Below, piece after piece: positions 42,842-50,691 of a stretch of DNA of 64,000 nucleotides. The stretch covers positions 336,908 to 400,907 of the forward strand of contig PLTA01000039.1 in assembly GCA_003164295.1 (NCBI GenBank). The letters are read 5' to 3'. How positions within the stretch are numbered: position 1 is the stretch's first letter; each line of letters starts with the position of its first letter. Made by a program: the position numbers and the translations under genes. The notes beneath the pieces were generated by a model that made no database searches, was not told the origin of the DNA, and was given only the letters and a program-made list of their open reading frames with translations. The stretch comes from Candidatus Bathyarchaeota archaeon. Its GTDB lineage: Archaea > Thermoproteota > Bathyarchaeia > Bathyarchaeales > Bathycorpusculaceae.

Positions 42842-43453
42842 CTAAAGATTTAAGACCCTGACTTTGTAGCCTTCAGATTTGAGCTTCTCAAAGAAGGTCT
42901 GCTGTTCCGCCTCGTCTTTGCAGTCTACTATAAGCTCATAGCTGCCAGGAACGATGTTTGAATTTTCATTTTCTGAATCAAAATTTTCTGGCAGCTTTTC
43001 GCCAACGGATTTCAAGAGTGCTTTTAAACAATCTTTTTCGCCAGCCTCCATAATTCGCATGTACTCAGCGGCGTCAAGGTCTTTGCTATGCTTGCCTTTG
43101 AGTTTGTTTAGAATTTGCCGAAGCATCCTTCTGTCAACGTCAGAGACAGGTAACCTGAGAACTGGAGCAAAAAATTCTTTGTGATCTGCGCAGACTTGCG
43201 CTCGTTGCTCACCGTCTGCGAAGACGCCATCTTTGTTTGTTATGATTGGGTAGGTCCATCCGTACTTTTGGAGGCTACTCCAAACCAGGTCTTTCTGGTT
43301 GTTTGTCATTTTGTTAGGGTTGTTTTCGTCGCTTTTTAGAAGCCGAAGATCTTCAAGCAGGGAGAAGTAAGCATCTGGAACAATTATGTTCGTTTTCTTT
43401 TCAGCCAATTTATCACCAATACTTAAGAGGGTTGGGTTTGCTATAGATTGCAT
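42842..43453 (-). CDS. ParB-like nuclease-domain protein
   Basis: 203 residues. The N-terminal ParB/sulfiredoxin-type domain is visible in IIVPDAYFSLLEDLRLLK, SLQKYGWTYPIITNK and GVFADGEQRAQVCADH (equivalent of the DGxxR motif), followed by a helical region (RRMLRQILNKLKGKHSKDLD) and an acidic linker. Such proteins are common in phages and plasmids beside terminase and DNA-modification genes. First gene of the minus-strand viral block; its start lies head-to-head with the HTH gene. Confidence 0.72.
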   Translation of the reverse strand: MQSIANPTLLSIGDKLAEKKTNIIVPDAYFSLLEDLRLLKSDENNPNKMTNNQKDLVWSSLQKYGWTYPIITNKDGVFADGEQRAQVCADHKEFFAPVLRLPVSDVDRRMLRQILNKLKGKHSKDLDAAEYMRIMEAGEKDCLKALLKSVGEKLPENFDSENENSNIVPGSYELIVDCKDEAEQQTFFEKLKSEGYKVRVLNL

Positions 43454-43464
43454 TGGGGTCTGAT

Positions 43465-43941
43465 TTGGGTACCAATGGGCACGGAATCCAAAAACTGGAT
43501 GTTTACGAAAAAGCAGTTTTATATTTGCTTAGTTTTGAAGCTAAACAGAGGAAATGGCTTGTAGAGCAGTTATGTCCAAAAATTATGTCAAAAAGAAAAC
43601 TGCAGGGAACCCTCAACGATTTGGAAGAAGCTGGAAAAATTAAAAGAGTTTACAGGAGCATTGATGGGAGACAGACAACTTGGTACGTCTTGCCTGAACA
43701 TGAGTACCTTCTAAACGTTGATGAGGGAAGAGTTCTGTCAGCGATGGACCGTTTGAAGAGGGTTCTTTTTCGTCCCCCAACGGTCGATGAGATAGCGGTT
43801 GAAACTGGTGTTACGCCTGCAGTTGCTGAAAAGTTGGCTTACAAGTTGGCGGCGCAAACTGGATGGTTTAATCCTTCCCCTGAACTTGTTACCTATGCCC
43901 GAGAAAAGCTTGGAAATTTTGGTGTGCGCAGCAAGAATTAA
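43465..43941 (+). CDS. Winged-helix DNA-binding protein, divergent from the parB-like gene
   Basis: 158 residues from TTG 43465 with GGGG six bases upstream; TTG 43453 is possible but overlaps the parB-like start. Two helix-turn-helix units: ~15-75 (KAVLYLLSFEAKQRKWLVEQ, KRKLQGTLNDLEEAGKIKR, a wing with DGRQTTWYVL) and ~95-150 (RPPTVDEIAVETGVTPAVAEKL). The divergent location suggests it regulates the viral block. Possibly a small-terminase-type or repressor protein. Confidence 0.6.
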   Translation: MGTNGHGIQKLDVYEKAVLYLLSFEAKQRKWLVEQLCPKIMSKRKLQGTLNDLEEAGKIKRVYRSIDGRQTTWYVLPEHEYLLNVDEGRVLSAMDRLKRVLFRPPTVDEIAVETGVTPAVAEKLAYKLAAQTGWFNPSPELVTYAREKLGNFGVRSKN

Positions 43942-44188
43942 ACAAAACGTGTTTTCTGAAGCCGATTTGAACCACATTTACCGTGATGACCCGGAAATCG
44001 TGGTTGAGGCAAAACGGTTTTTGAAGGAACACCAAAAGATGATTCCTACTATTAACCCCGACCAGCAATTTCATCTCGTGGCTTGGTCCTTGTCTTGGCC
44101 TGATGAAGCCCTAAAATACTTGGGAAGCCCCCATAAACCAAAACTCCGCCCCATTCCCGGCGCCGGTGCTTATTTTATACAACATTAA
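43895..44188 (+). CDS. Small hypothetical protein of the provirus remnant
   Basis: 97 residues from ATG 43895 inside the end of the HTH gene (47-base overlap); later GTG/TTG starts near 43920 are possible. Not recognised. Helical middle (VVEAKRFLKEHQKMI) and a tail RPIPGAGAYFIQH. A similar tail, PPPGIGACFLEH, ends the terminase on the other strand, which may be coincidence. Confidence 0.45.
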   Translation: MPEKSLEILVCAARIKQNVFSEADLNHIYRDDPEIVVEAKRFLKEHQKMIPTINPDQQFHLVAWSLSWPDEALKYLGSPHKPKLRPIPGAGAYFIQH

Positions 44189-44326
44189 ACAACTTCGGTT
44201 ATCTCTATTGGAACTACACGCGGAGAATAATCAAAATAGAACAAACCTTCAGTTTGCCTATTTTATTTGGCTGATCTGGCTCCGCATCTTGGGTGAATGC
44301 AGACCAAGTTTATCACCAAAATGTGT

Positions 44327-44339
44327 ATACATTATGTAT
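44327..44339 (+). promoter_or_regulatory. Palindromic operator candidate before vapB
   Basis: ATACATTATGTAT is a perfect inverted repeat (6-base arms, one-base centre) 12 bases upstream of the antitoxin start. Antitoxins of this kind usually repress their own promoter through such palindromes. Confidence 0.4.
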
Positions 44340-44351
44340 TAGCGAATTGCC

Positions 44352-44585
44352 ATGACAAGACAGATTTCAGTTTCAAACGAAGTTTACGAACTTCTATCAA
44401 AGCGAAAAGGCAAAAAAAGTTTCTCAGAAGTAATAAAAGAAAGCCTCTGCTCAACAAAAAAGAAAACCAATATTATGAAATTTGCGGGGGTCATGAAAAA
44501 CGAAAAGGAAAAACTTGAGCAGCTTAAATTACAAATTGAGGCAGAAAGGGAAGCAAATTACGATAGATCGTTTGAAGAGGATTAA
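44352..44585 (+). CDS. VapB-type antitoxin
   Basis: 77 residues. MTRQISVSNEVYELLSKRKG and KSFSEVIKESL match the archaeal VapB family (COG1753), with an AbrB/RHH-like N-terminal DNA-binding part and a charged C-terminal helix that binds the toxin (EKLEQLKLQIEAEREANYD). The toxin gene that should follow is reduced to its last ~30 codons, so this is an orphan antitoxin. Confidence 0.75.
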   Translation: MTRQISVSNEVYELLSKRKGKKSFSEVIKESLCSTKKKTNIMKFAGVMKNEKEKLEQLKLQIEAEREANYDRSFEED

Positions 44586-44673
44586 TGGCATTTCACTTGC
44601 CAACAAAGAGGTTTTGTTAACAAGAGATAAGAAACTAGGAAACCTTGGCATAGAAAACATAAGAATTGTCTAA
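44581..44673 (+). pseudogene. VapC (PIN-domain toxin) C-terminal remnant
   Basis: Reading ATT AAT GGC gives INGISLANKEVLLTRDKKLG then NLGIENIRIV and a stop. This is the characteristic PIN-domain end (ALANxxxLLTRDKxLxxLxxxxI) including a conserved Asp. Around 100 codons upstream are missing; the fragment begins at the vapB stop. Explains the orphan antitoxin. Confidence 0.6.
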
Positions 44674-44768
44674 TTACATTATTCTATTTTTGGTTGGCGT
44701 GTTGGCTACAACCCGCCTTTGGGCTTAATAATTTTTTATTGATGTTTTCTAGTTATATGCTTTGAGGT

Positions 44769-45077
44769 TTATGTTTTCAGTTTGAACTTTAGAAACTTTT
44801 GGTAAAAAACTGTGTATAAAAAAAGAAAATCAAAAAGTAAAATTGCCAAGATTTCACCCAAAAAGATCAAAGGATTTAAGTTTGAAACAAAAGAAGCTGT
44901 AAGTAAAATAACGAGCGGAAAAAGGGTGGCAGTAGTTACCGCGCCAATTATTCTGGAACTTGTTTTCACTGCAAGTTTTGATGAACATGTGGGGGAAATG
45001 ATATCGTGGTAATATAATAATTGGTTTCTTGCTTGTAGGGTGCTTCCGCATTTTGGGCAAGTAATCATGTTTCTCAT
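44769..45077 (-). CDS. Small zinc-ribbon membrane protein
   Basis: 102 residues. Starts MITCPKCGSTLQARNQ (an ATG three codons after the first), then an incomplete second knuckle (PTCSSKL: one Cys). Two hydrophobic helices follow (GAVTTATLFPLVILLTASF and PLIFLGEILAILLFDFLFLY). Architecture zinc ribbon plus two TM segments is common in archaea without known function. The lost second Cys pair suggests relaxed constraint. Confidence 0.5.
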   Translation of the reverse strand: MRNMITCPKCGSTLQARNQLLYYHDIISPTCSSKLAVKTSSRIIGAVTTATLFPLVILLTASFVSNLNPLIFLGEILAILLFDFLFLYTVFYQKFLKFKLKT

Positions 45078-45090
45078 GACTGATGGGAGA

Positions 45091-45365
45091 TTAAGTTTCT
45101 ATTATGGTTTGAGGGCGTTGATTGGTTTTGAAATAGTTAGTTTGCCTATGTTTTTGCACATAACATCTTTGGTATTTCATTCGAAATTTCTTAATTTGTT
45201 GTGAAAAAAACAGAGTCCTTACTTGTGATGGTATGGTAGACGCTCCCGTGTCAACGCTGGTGTGGCTTGGATTTGAACCAAACATTACCCAGTTAGCACT
45301 GGTATAGGGGTTAAAGCTGACCAAAGCAAGAAAACCGCAATTAATGCCAAAACAATTTTCTTCAT
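45091..45365 (-). pseudogene. Broken secreted PQQ-type beta-propeller gene, N-terminal piece
   Basis: ATG 45365 encodes a signal peptide (MKKIVLALIAVFLLWSALT) and stops at a TAA around 45285. In the next frame the family's typical first blade follows: SANWVMFGSNPSHTSVDTGA, then STIPSQV. The remaining blades are absent. The opening 'WxMFxxNPxHT' is typical of archaeal PQQ-like repeat proteins. Frameshifted and truncated remnant. Confidence 0.55.
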
Positions 45366-45499
45366 TTTTACTTACGCTAAACCTAAACTGCGTCTTATCT
45401 ATCGATTGCTATTTTAAATTCCCTGGTGGCAAAAATTTTTTGTATAACGTTTCTTTACTAGGCATCAACAATTCTGTAGAATACTATTTTTGGATTGAT

Positions 45500-45760
45500 T
45501 TATTGGTACGCTTGGTCATGGTGCTCATGCTTCAAAATTCTCACAGTCCTCTGGTTTTCAAGTACTTCGTAAATGAGTACAAACGACCCAACATGAACCC
45601 TTCTCAGACCAGCTAAAGGTTGTTTTAGTGGTTTGAATTGAAAAGGATCGTTTAGTATCTGTTCAATTTTCTTGTTTAACGCTTCCAAGTGCTTTCTATC
45701 TTTTTTGCTTAGCTTTTTAAATGCTTTAAAAACTTCTTCTTCAATTTCTAAGGTATACAA
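45500..45760 (-). CDS. RelE/ParE-family toxin
   Basis: 86 residues. MYTLEIEEEVFKAFKKLSKK, FKPLKQPLAGLRRVHVGSFV and LIYEVLENQRTVRILKHEHH match RelE-type ribosome-dependent mRNA nucleases (strand-helix-helix-three strands, C-terminal basic/His residues). Follows the antitoxin gene after four bases. Appears intact. Confidence 0.8.
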   Translation of the reverse strand: MYTLEIEEEVFKAFKKLSKKDRKHLEALNKKIEQILNDPFQFKPLKQPLAGLRRVHVGSFVLIYEVLENQRTVRILKHEHHDQAYQ

Positions 45761-45764
45761 GCAA

Positions 45765-46001
45765 TCACTTTAGGTCGAATTCTTCAGAGAAATCTTTTAC
45801 CTTCACAAATTTGCCGTGTTTGCGGGCTTCTTCTATTTCCGAAACAAATTCTGGTTTTAGTTGAGGTTCAAGTTCGCATTCTTCGTAGCGTTTAAGGATT
45901 AGGCTTAAGGCTTGATTTTTGTCTTTGAGACCGTATTTTGCTTTTACTATATTGACAATTCTGCTTTCATGCTCGGTTAAATTGATTAGGCTTTTAACCA
46001 T
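45765..46001 (-). CDS. Antitoxin partner of the RelE-type toxin
   Basis: 78 residues. N-terminal DNA-binding type segment (INLTEHESRIVNIVKAKYGL, NQALSLILKRYEE) and acidic C-terminus (EFVSEIEEARKHGKFV) like DUF2683/RHH antitoxins of archaea. First gene of the toxin-antitoxin operon. Confidence 0.7.
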   Translation of the reverse strand: MVKSLINLTEHESRIVNIVKAKYGLKDKNQALSLILKRYEECELEPQLKPEFVSEIEEARKHGKFVKVKDFSEEFDLK

Positions 46002-46012
46002 AAATCTCGCCT

Positions 46013-46040
46013 ATGTAACAACGCATAATACAATGTAACA
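46013..46040 (-). promoter_or_regulatory. Direct repeats ahead of the RelBE-type operon
   Basis: ATGTAACA occurs at 46013-46020 and 46033-46040, exactly 20 bases apart (two helical turns), within 40 bases of the antitoxin start. Likely autoregulatory operator sites; an ATTTTAAATTA TATA-type block lies further upstream at ~46050-46062. Confidence 0.35.
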
Positions 46041-46431
46041 TTAAATTATTATTTTAAATTATCGGGCAAAACCAAAATAATTCACCAAAATTAAAACCAG
46101 ATTTCTTGTTCAGCATTTAACCAACAACCAAACGTTCATCAGCACTTGTGTTCTCGAAGATAACCAACAAACCCAGCCGCCAAATCATAGCTCAAGCACA
46201 TACACAAATTTTTACGTTCAAAACACGCAAGAACACGTTTGAAACGCGCGAGTAGACGTCAAAACTACGCAGATACGCGTCAAATTCCTTCACAACTTCA
46301 AAGACCAAAACCCTCAATCATCAAGCTTTCGCCAAACCAAACCCATTCCAAGCCAATCCAAAAACGACAAACCGCAAAAATTGAAGAAAAGCCTTCAAAA
46401 AAAATGGCAAATTCAAAAAAAATGACTTGAT
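46041..46431. repeat. Intergenic region with a degenerate 20-22 bp tandem repeat
   Basis: At 46219-46281 three imperfect units follow each other (CAAAACACGCAAGAACACG, GAAACGCGCGAGTAGACGTC, AAAACTACGCAGATACGCG), each with an ACGC core. The rest (46290-46430) is C/A-rich on the plus strand; a 63-codon frame at 46239 overlaps these repeats and looks spurious. This is the right edge of the accessory island, next to aspS. Confidence 0.45.
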
Positions 46432-47751
46432 CTAAGGAGTTAACCTAGCTCTATCCCTGGGAAACAGTGTTACTTCCCGAATATTTTTCTTCCCACTTAA
46501 AATCATCGTTAACCGTTCAAGCCCAATTGCCCAGCCCGCGTGAGGTGGCATTCCATAATCGAATGCTTGCAGATGATATTTGAAAGACTCAGGATTCAAT
46601 CCTTTCTCTTGCATTCTCTGCATTAACTGATCTTTTTGGCTTATTCTTGTCCCACCTGACACTAGTTCGATGTAGCGCCACATTAAATCGAAGCCTTCAC
46701 AGACTTCTGGCTTATCATCGCGCGGTTTAATGTAGAAAGCTTTTGCGTGAGTTGGCCAGTCTGTTATGAAATAGAAGAATGGGTAAAGTTTGGCAAGTTC
46801 TCTGAAGGCTTCTGTTGGGATGTCTTCGCCCCATAGGATCGTTACGCCTTGCACTTTGAGGTCTTCGAGAACTTTTGTGTAGGTTAAGCGTTTGAATGGA
46901 ACTTCAGGCACTTCAAACTTGTATTTTAAAGCAGAAAGCTCTGTGGCACATTTTTCTCTAACTGTTACGCAGACATGATGGATGACTTGCTCCAATAACC
47001 CCATAACATCTTCTGCATTGGCAAAAGCCTGCTCAATATCAACAGAAGTGAATTCGCTAAGGTGCCTGCGTGTATGTGATTCCTCAGCCCTGAAGAATGG
47101 TCCAACCTCAAACACCTTTTCAAAACTCAACGTCAACTCTTCCTTGTAGAGCTGAGGGCTCTGTGCAAGGTATGCTTTTTGATCGAAATATTTAACTGAG
47201 AATAGTTCTGCGCCGCCCTCCGTTGCCGAGGCAATGATGCGTGGTGTATGAACTTCCAAAAATCCCTTCTCGAACAAATAGTCTCTGATTGCGTTAAGGG
47301 CTGTATGCTGGATTTTAAACGCTGCTAACACTTTATCTTGTGTGAGGTCAAGTGCTCTTGCATCTAAGCGTGCTTCAATGAGGGCTGGCGTTTTACCTGT
47401 AATGTCAATTGGGAGTACTTCTATGGCAGTGTTTAAGATTTTGATGGCGTTGGGAATTATTTCTACTCCTCTTGGCGTCATGTTAGTTTTTTTAACATTG
47501 CCTTTAACAGCTAAACTGAATCTTTTCTGAAGCAAATCGGATTTAGCTAAAACTTCGGGCGCGATTCTTTTTTTGGGAATTGTAATTTGGATAGTTCCTT
47601 CTCGATCTTGCATTATGATGAAGCGGATACCGCCTAAATCGCGGATCTCTTGAACCCACCCAAAAAGAGTTATTTCTTGACCATCGATGTCAGGGGTAAC
47701 GTTACTTGTATAGTGAGTTCTACTCCATTCACCAAGAGAGTCCAAATTCAT
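46432..47751 (-). CDS. aspS: Aspartyl-tRNA synthetase (archaeal type)
   Basis: 439 residues. N-terminal OB-fold anticodon-binding domain (ITLFGWVQEIRDLGGIRFII). The class II core has motif 2 (VGPFFRAEESHTRRHLSEFT) and motif 3 (GYGMPPHAGWAIGLERLTM equivalent: DYGMPPHAGWAIGLERL). Such archaeal enzymes are often non-discriminating and charge tRNA-Asn too; no AsnRS is in view. The island ends just downstream of this gene. Confidence 0.94.
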   Translation of the reverse strand: MNLDSLGEWSRTHYTSNVTPDIDGQEITLFGWVQEIRDLGGIRFIIMQDREGTIQITIPKKRIAPEVLAKSDLLQKRFSLAVKGNVKKTNMTPRGVEIIPNAIKILNTAIEVLPIDITGKTPALIEARLDARALDLTQDKVLAAFKIQHTALNAIRDYLFEKGFLEVHTPRIIASATEGGAELFSVKYFDQKAYLAQSPQLYKEELTLSFEKVFEVGPFFRAEESHTRRHLSEFTSVDIEQAFANAEDVMGLLEQVIHHVCVTVREKCATELSALKYKFEVPEVPFKRLTYTKVLEDLKVQGVTILWGEDIPTEAFRELAKLYPFFYFITDWPTHAKAFYIKPRDDKPEVCEGFDLMWRYIELVSGGTRISQKDQLMQRMQEKGLNPESFKYHLQAFDYGMPPHAGWAIGLERLTMILSGKKNIREVTLFPRDRARLTP

Positions 47752-47767
47752 GGTTTATCGCCAATCC

Positions 47768-48277
47768 CTAATCTGCAATTTCAACGCGTAAGGACATTTT
47801 GCGTACTTTACTAGCGATTTCCTTTAGCGCCTTAAGGTCAAAAGGCAACTGTGCGCCTCGTTTCCGTTTAAGGATAACTCGGGTTTCAGTGGTCCCGTCT
47901 GGAAGCCAAATAGTATTGATTGTTAGAATACTGAAGGGTATAAACAAGTCTTCCAGGAATTTGCGGTCGTCAACACCATATTCTAAAACTTTAACGTTTT
48001 TGCCTGTTTCATCGCCTATGGTTTTGATGATTTTGCCGCTATACCCTAAAAGTTTTGGTACATCCCCGTGTCCAACAATAATCGCCAAGGTTTTTTCTAC
48101 TTCTACTGCTTTGTAAAAGCAGACATTTTGCAGGGAAGGATACTTTTCTTCCAGCGAAAGCAGTAAACGAGCTATTTTCAAATCTAACTCGCTGATTTCA
48201 CCAGATTTTACTTTAGATGAACACTTTTGGCATAGAATGCCGCTTTTTAAGCAGAAACTGCAAAGTTCAGTTTTCAT
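47768..48277 (-). CDS. Zinc-ribbon plus KH-domain RNA-binding protein
   Basis: 169 residues. CSFCLKSGILCQKC (residues 6-19) is a CxxC-x5-CxxC zinc knuckle. A KH/NusA-like domain follows: LLGYSGKIIKTIGDETGKNV and KVLEYGVDD, with the GxxG-like loop degenerate (YSGK). The C-terminal part is basic (LKRKRGAQLPFDLKAL). It lies 16 bases upstream of aspS on the same strand, so probably translation-related. Confidence 0.7.
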   Translation of the reverse strand: MKTELCSFCLKSGILCQKCSSKVKSGEISELDLKIARLLLSLEEKYPSLQNVCFYKAVEVEKTLAIIVGHGDVPKLLGYSGKIIKTIGDETGKNVKVLEYGVDDRKFLEDLFIPFSILTINTIWLPDGTTETRVILKRKRGAQLPFDLKALKEIASKVRKMSLRVEIAD

Positions 48278-48322
48278 TTTTGTCGTTTATCCTGCAAAGT
48301 AAGGAGTTTTGCTAATTCGTGA

Positions 48323-48601
48323 TTATCTGATCAATGTTATTTCTATTGTGCTTACGTTAGTTGAAGAGCTGCCTTCTTCTTGTGCTTCAAATTGGTCTGT
48401 TCCGATTCCGATGCTTTTGATTTTTACGTCTGGCAGAAATCTGTGTCTTACAACTTCAGCTACATCTATTGCTCGACTGATGGATCTTCCGCGTGCTTTT
48501 ATGCTGACTTCTTTTGCTCCGCCGTGAAAGAAAGTGATGCATGCGAGTACATAGTTCATTATTGGTTTTTTGCCGATTAAGACTGCGCTGCTTTCCGTCA
48601 C
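48323..48601 (-). CDS. alba: Alba chromatin/RNA-binding protein
   Basis: 92 residues from GTG 48601 ([20 protein letters not shown]), with purine-rich AGGAG/GAGG upstream; a GTG four codons earlier is less likely. GKKPIMNYV holds the acetylated lysine region of Alba, [20 protein letters not shown] is the dimer/DNA-contact helix, and IEITLIR closes the fold. Coexists with a histone in this genome. Confidence 0.92.
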   Translation of the reverse strand: MTESSAVLIGKKPIMNYVLACITFFHGGAKEVSIKARGRSISRAIDVAEVVRHRFLPDVKIKSIGIGTDQFEAQEEGSSSTNVSTIEITLIR

Positions 48602-48854
48602 GCCTCGCTTCACTCCTAGTTTACTTTTTAAGTGGCTTCAGTAAAGATTTTTCTGAAAATAAATACATTGTGGTATAAGCTTTACGTTCTAGCTGAGCAT
48701 TTGCAAATTACTTTACAAATGACTGTATATGCTGTTTTTGATTATTGATTACGAAAGTTTATTGCAGATCATACGCTTTAGCAAGTAGTTTTGGCATTAA
48801 ATTCTTAAGCAACCGCACTATTGTAAAGGTTTAACTTAACAAACTACCACAAAA

Positions 48855-49322
48855 GTGACTAATTTGGAACCATTAACTAAACGTTCAATTCAGCTCTTAA
48901 AAACACTCTACGAAAAAGGAAAATCCACAAACACCTACACGTTAAGGATAAAACAGGACGAATTATCAAACCAATTAGGTGTAAGCAGGCAAGCACTAAA
49001 CGTCCATCTACGGAAACTCAAAAACCGCGGTTACATTCGAACTGGTAGAGGCTTTATCGACGTTACGGATAAAGGATTAAACGCTCTTGGAGTATCAACT
49101 ACTCCAGCTTTCATTCTCCTCAAAGTGGCGCCGATCAAACGAATCCACGTTTACGATCAAATCAGGGAACTTGCGGTGTCAAGAGCATTCCGAATCGCTG
49201 GGGAAGTTGATGCTTTAATTATTGTTGAACGTGACAATCTTGATGAAATTCTAAAAAAACTCTACAACATAGATGGCATTGAAGACACCCGCTCATATGT
49301 CACCATCGAAGAAATTCAATAA
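48855..49322 (+). CDS. Lrp/AsnC-like regulator with N-terminal HTH
   Basis: 155 residues. The N-terminal winged helix (RIKQDELSNQLGVSRQALNV, HLRKLKNRGYIRTGRGFIDV) is followed by a RAM-like ferredoxin-fold domain (AFILLKVAPIKRIHVYDQI, GEVDALIIVERDNLDEIL, GIEDTRSYVTI). The domain order matches archaeal feast/famine regulators, with a CRP-like HTH instead of the canonical one. Target unknown. Confidence 0.72.
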   Translation: MTNLEPLTKRSIQLLKTLYEKGKSTNTYTLRIKQDELSNQLGVSRQALNVHLRKLKNRGYIRTGRGFIDVTDKGLNALGVSTTPAFILLKVAPIKRIHVYDQIRELAVSRAFRIAGEVDALIIVERDNLDEILKKLYNIDGIEDTRSYVTIEEIQ

Positions 49323-49420
49323 CTTTTTTCAACTTTTCCTAAACTCTGAAGTTTAGACAAAAGGTATATTTGATACTTAACCATCAAAGACTTAGCTTAA
49401 AAAAGAAGGTTAATAGTAAA

Positions 49421-49582
49421 ATGCCAATATTAGATCCGGTAAAAAAAGCCATAGCCCAACAGCATAGGTTATACATGAAAATCTGCAGAGACTGCGGCTC
49501 ACGTAACGCTTCAACCGCTATAAAATGCAGAAAGTGCAAGGGCAAGAACCTGCGCTGGAAGAAACGAGAAATCGTAAAGTAA
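49421..49582 (+). CDS. rpl40e: Ribosomal protein eL40
   Basis: 53 residues from ATG 49421 (MPILDPVKKAIAQQHRLYMK). The zinc ribbon CRDCGSRNASTAIKCRKCKG and terminal NLRWKKRE are characteristic. Large-subunit protein; in eukaryotes it is fused to ubiquitin. Confidence 0.95.
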   Translation: MPILDPVKKAIAQQHRLYMKICRDCGSRNASTAIKCRKCKGKNLRWKKREIVK

Positions 49583-49706
49583 GAGTTTCTTTTCTTTATT
49601 TTCGCTTTCTTATCTATGCGGCCACTTTTTCAATATTAACACAGTATTGAATATACTATTTTTCAAAAGTCTCTGAAACTAGGGCGTTTCACTTTTTTTA
49701 ATGCGA

Positions 49707-50321
49707 CTATAAGGCGTTGACGAGAGTTTCCATGTTGAAAACGGTGTTTGCACAACCATTCTTAATCAACGGTATTGCTTGGCCAGCAAGACCGATACTG
49801 TTCAAAAACGGCCCAAACATTTTGATTTCTTCCCCGCAAGCAACACCTACGACGCCTTCGTATTTGGTGTTTTTCAAAATTTTAGGAATACATGAGCCTC
49901 CTGGTACAATGTAAACATCATAACCTTTTGTTGCAGCTAGTTGGCTGGACTGGTTAACTAAACACTCTTCTGAACAGTGTGCACATGTATATGATGGTAT
50001 ATCGGCGTTAAAAGAGGCTCTACATCGACTGTCTAAGTATTTTCTTGAGCAGTGAGGCAGGAACAAAGCTCTTTTCTTGGTCTGCAAGAATTTACTTCGC
50101 TCAATCATGTTAACAGCTTGCACATCAATAAAATCCTGAAGCAGAACTATAGCGTCATTAATATTAAGTCCAGTAGCCTCTTCAATTCTAAATTTAATGA
50201 TCAGACTTTGTAACCTGTCAAGCAGGCTTTTATGCATGCCCTTCTGGTAACTTACGGTGGCTATTTCGGTGAAGAAGAAACGGGGAACCTTAGAGAGATC
50301 AAAAGTAAATCTATAGGGCAT
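49707..50321 (-). CDS. DUF116 family protein
   Basis: 204 residues. FLPHCSRKYLDSRC, YTCAHCSEECLVN, VYIVPGGSCIPKILK and GVVGVACGEEIKMF are the DUF116 cysteine motifs, thought to hold a metal or Fe-S cluster. Function unknown. It overlaps the upstream coiled-coil gene by 11 bases. Confidence 0.8.
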   Translation of the reverse strand: MPYRFTFDLSKVPRFFFTEIATVSYQKGMHKSLLDRLQSLIIKFRIEEATGLNINDAIVLLQDFIDVQAVNMIERSKFLQTKKRALFLPHCSRKYLDSRCRASFNADIPSYTCAHCSEECLVNQSSQLAATKGYDVYIVPGGSCIPKILKNTKYEGVVGVACGEEIKMFGPFLNSIGLAGQAIPLIKNGCANTVFNMETLVNAL

Positions 50322-50655
50322 ATTCTAAAGATTGATTGTCCACGCTTAAAAGAATAACTGTGTCTCTTTTATGAATCCACGAGATTTTTTCTGAATTTAA
50401 GCCTAAAATTTCTTTAATTGCTGTGAGTTCCTCACGCAGTTGCTTTACTTCTTCCTCCAAGTTATAGGCTCGGGACTCCGCATCTTTCTTGAAGCTTTCT
50501 AAACCGTTTAACAATTCAGGTTTAGCTTCAAAAGTCTCCATTTTTTGGCGTAAATCCACTAAATCCTGCTTAAGCTCTGACTGGATTTTCATAAGTTTAA
50601 AAACTAATTCTTCTATTTTTGGCGCTTGTGATTTTTTCATGTCTGATTCGGTCAT
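50311..50655 (-). CDS. Coiled-coil protein
   Basis: 114 residues, not recognised. Residues ~20-90 form a long charged coiled coil (MKIQSELKQDLVDLRQKMET, NLEEEVKQLREELTAIKEIL). It lies between TFB and the DUF116 gene on the same strand with close spacing, so it may be part of that transcript. Confidence 0.65.
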   Translation of the reverse strand: MTESDMKKSQAPKIEELVFKLMKIQSELKQDLVDLRQKMETFEAKPELLNGLESFKKDAESRAYNLEEEVKQLREELTAIKEILGLNSEKISWIHKRDTVILLSVDNQSLEYAL

Positions 50656-50691
50656 AACATAAACCCATTTTTAAAATAAATAGAAAGAAAA

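Noticed and set aside
44297..44518. 73-codon frame overlapping vapB
   Set aside because: It overlaps the antitoxin in another frame and has no family features.
45240..45300. GGATTTGAACCA as a tRNA T-loop on the minus strand
   Set aside because: No acceptor, anticodon or D arm fits; in the other reading the same bases encode the propeller motif WVMFGSNPSHT.
46239..46430. 63-codon plus-strand frame
   Set aside because: It lies across degenerate tandem repeats, has no ribosome binding site, and its composition (Lys/Gln/Pro/Ser) reflects the CA-rich DNA.
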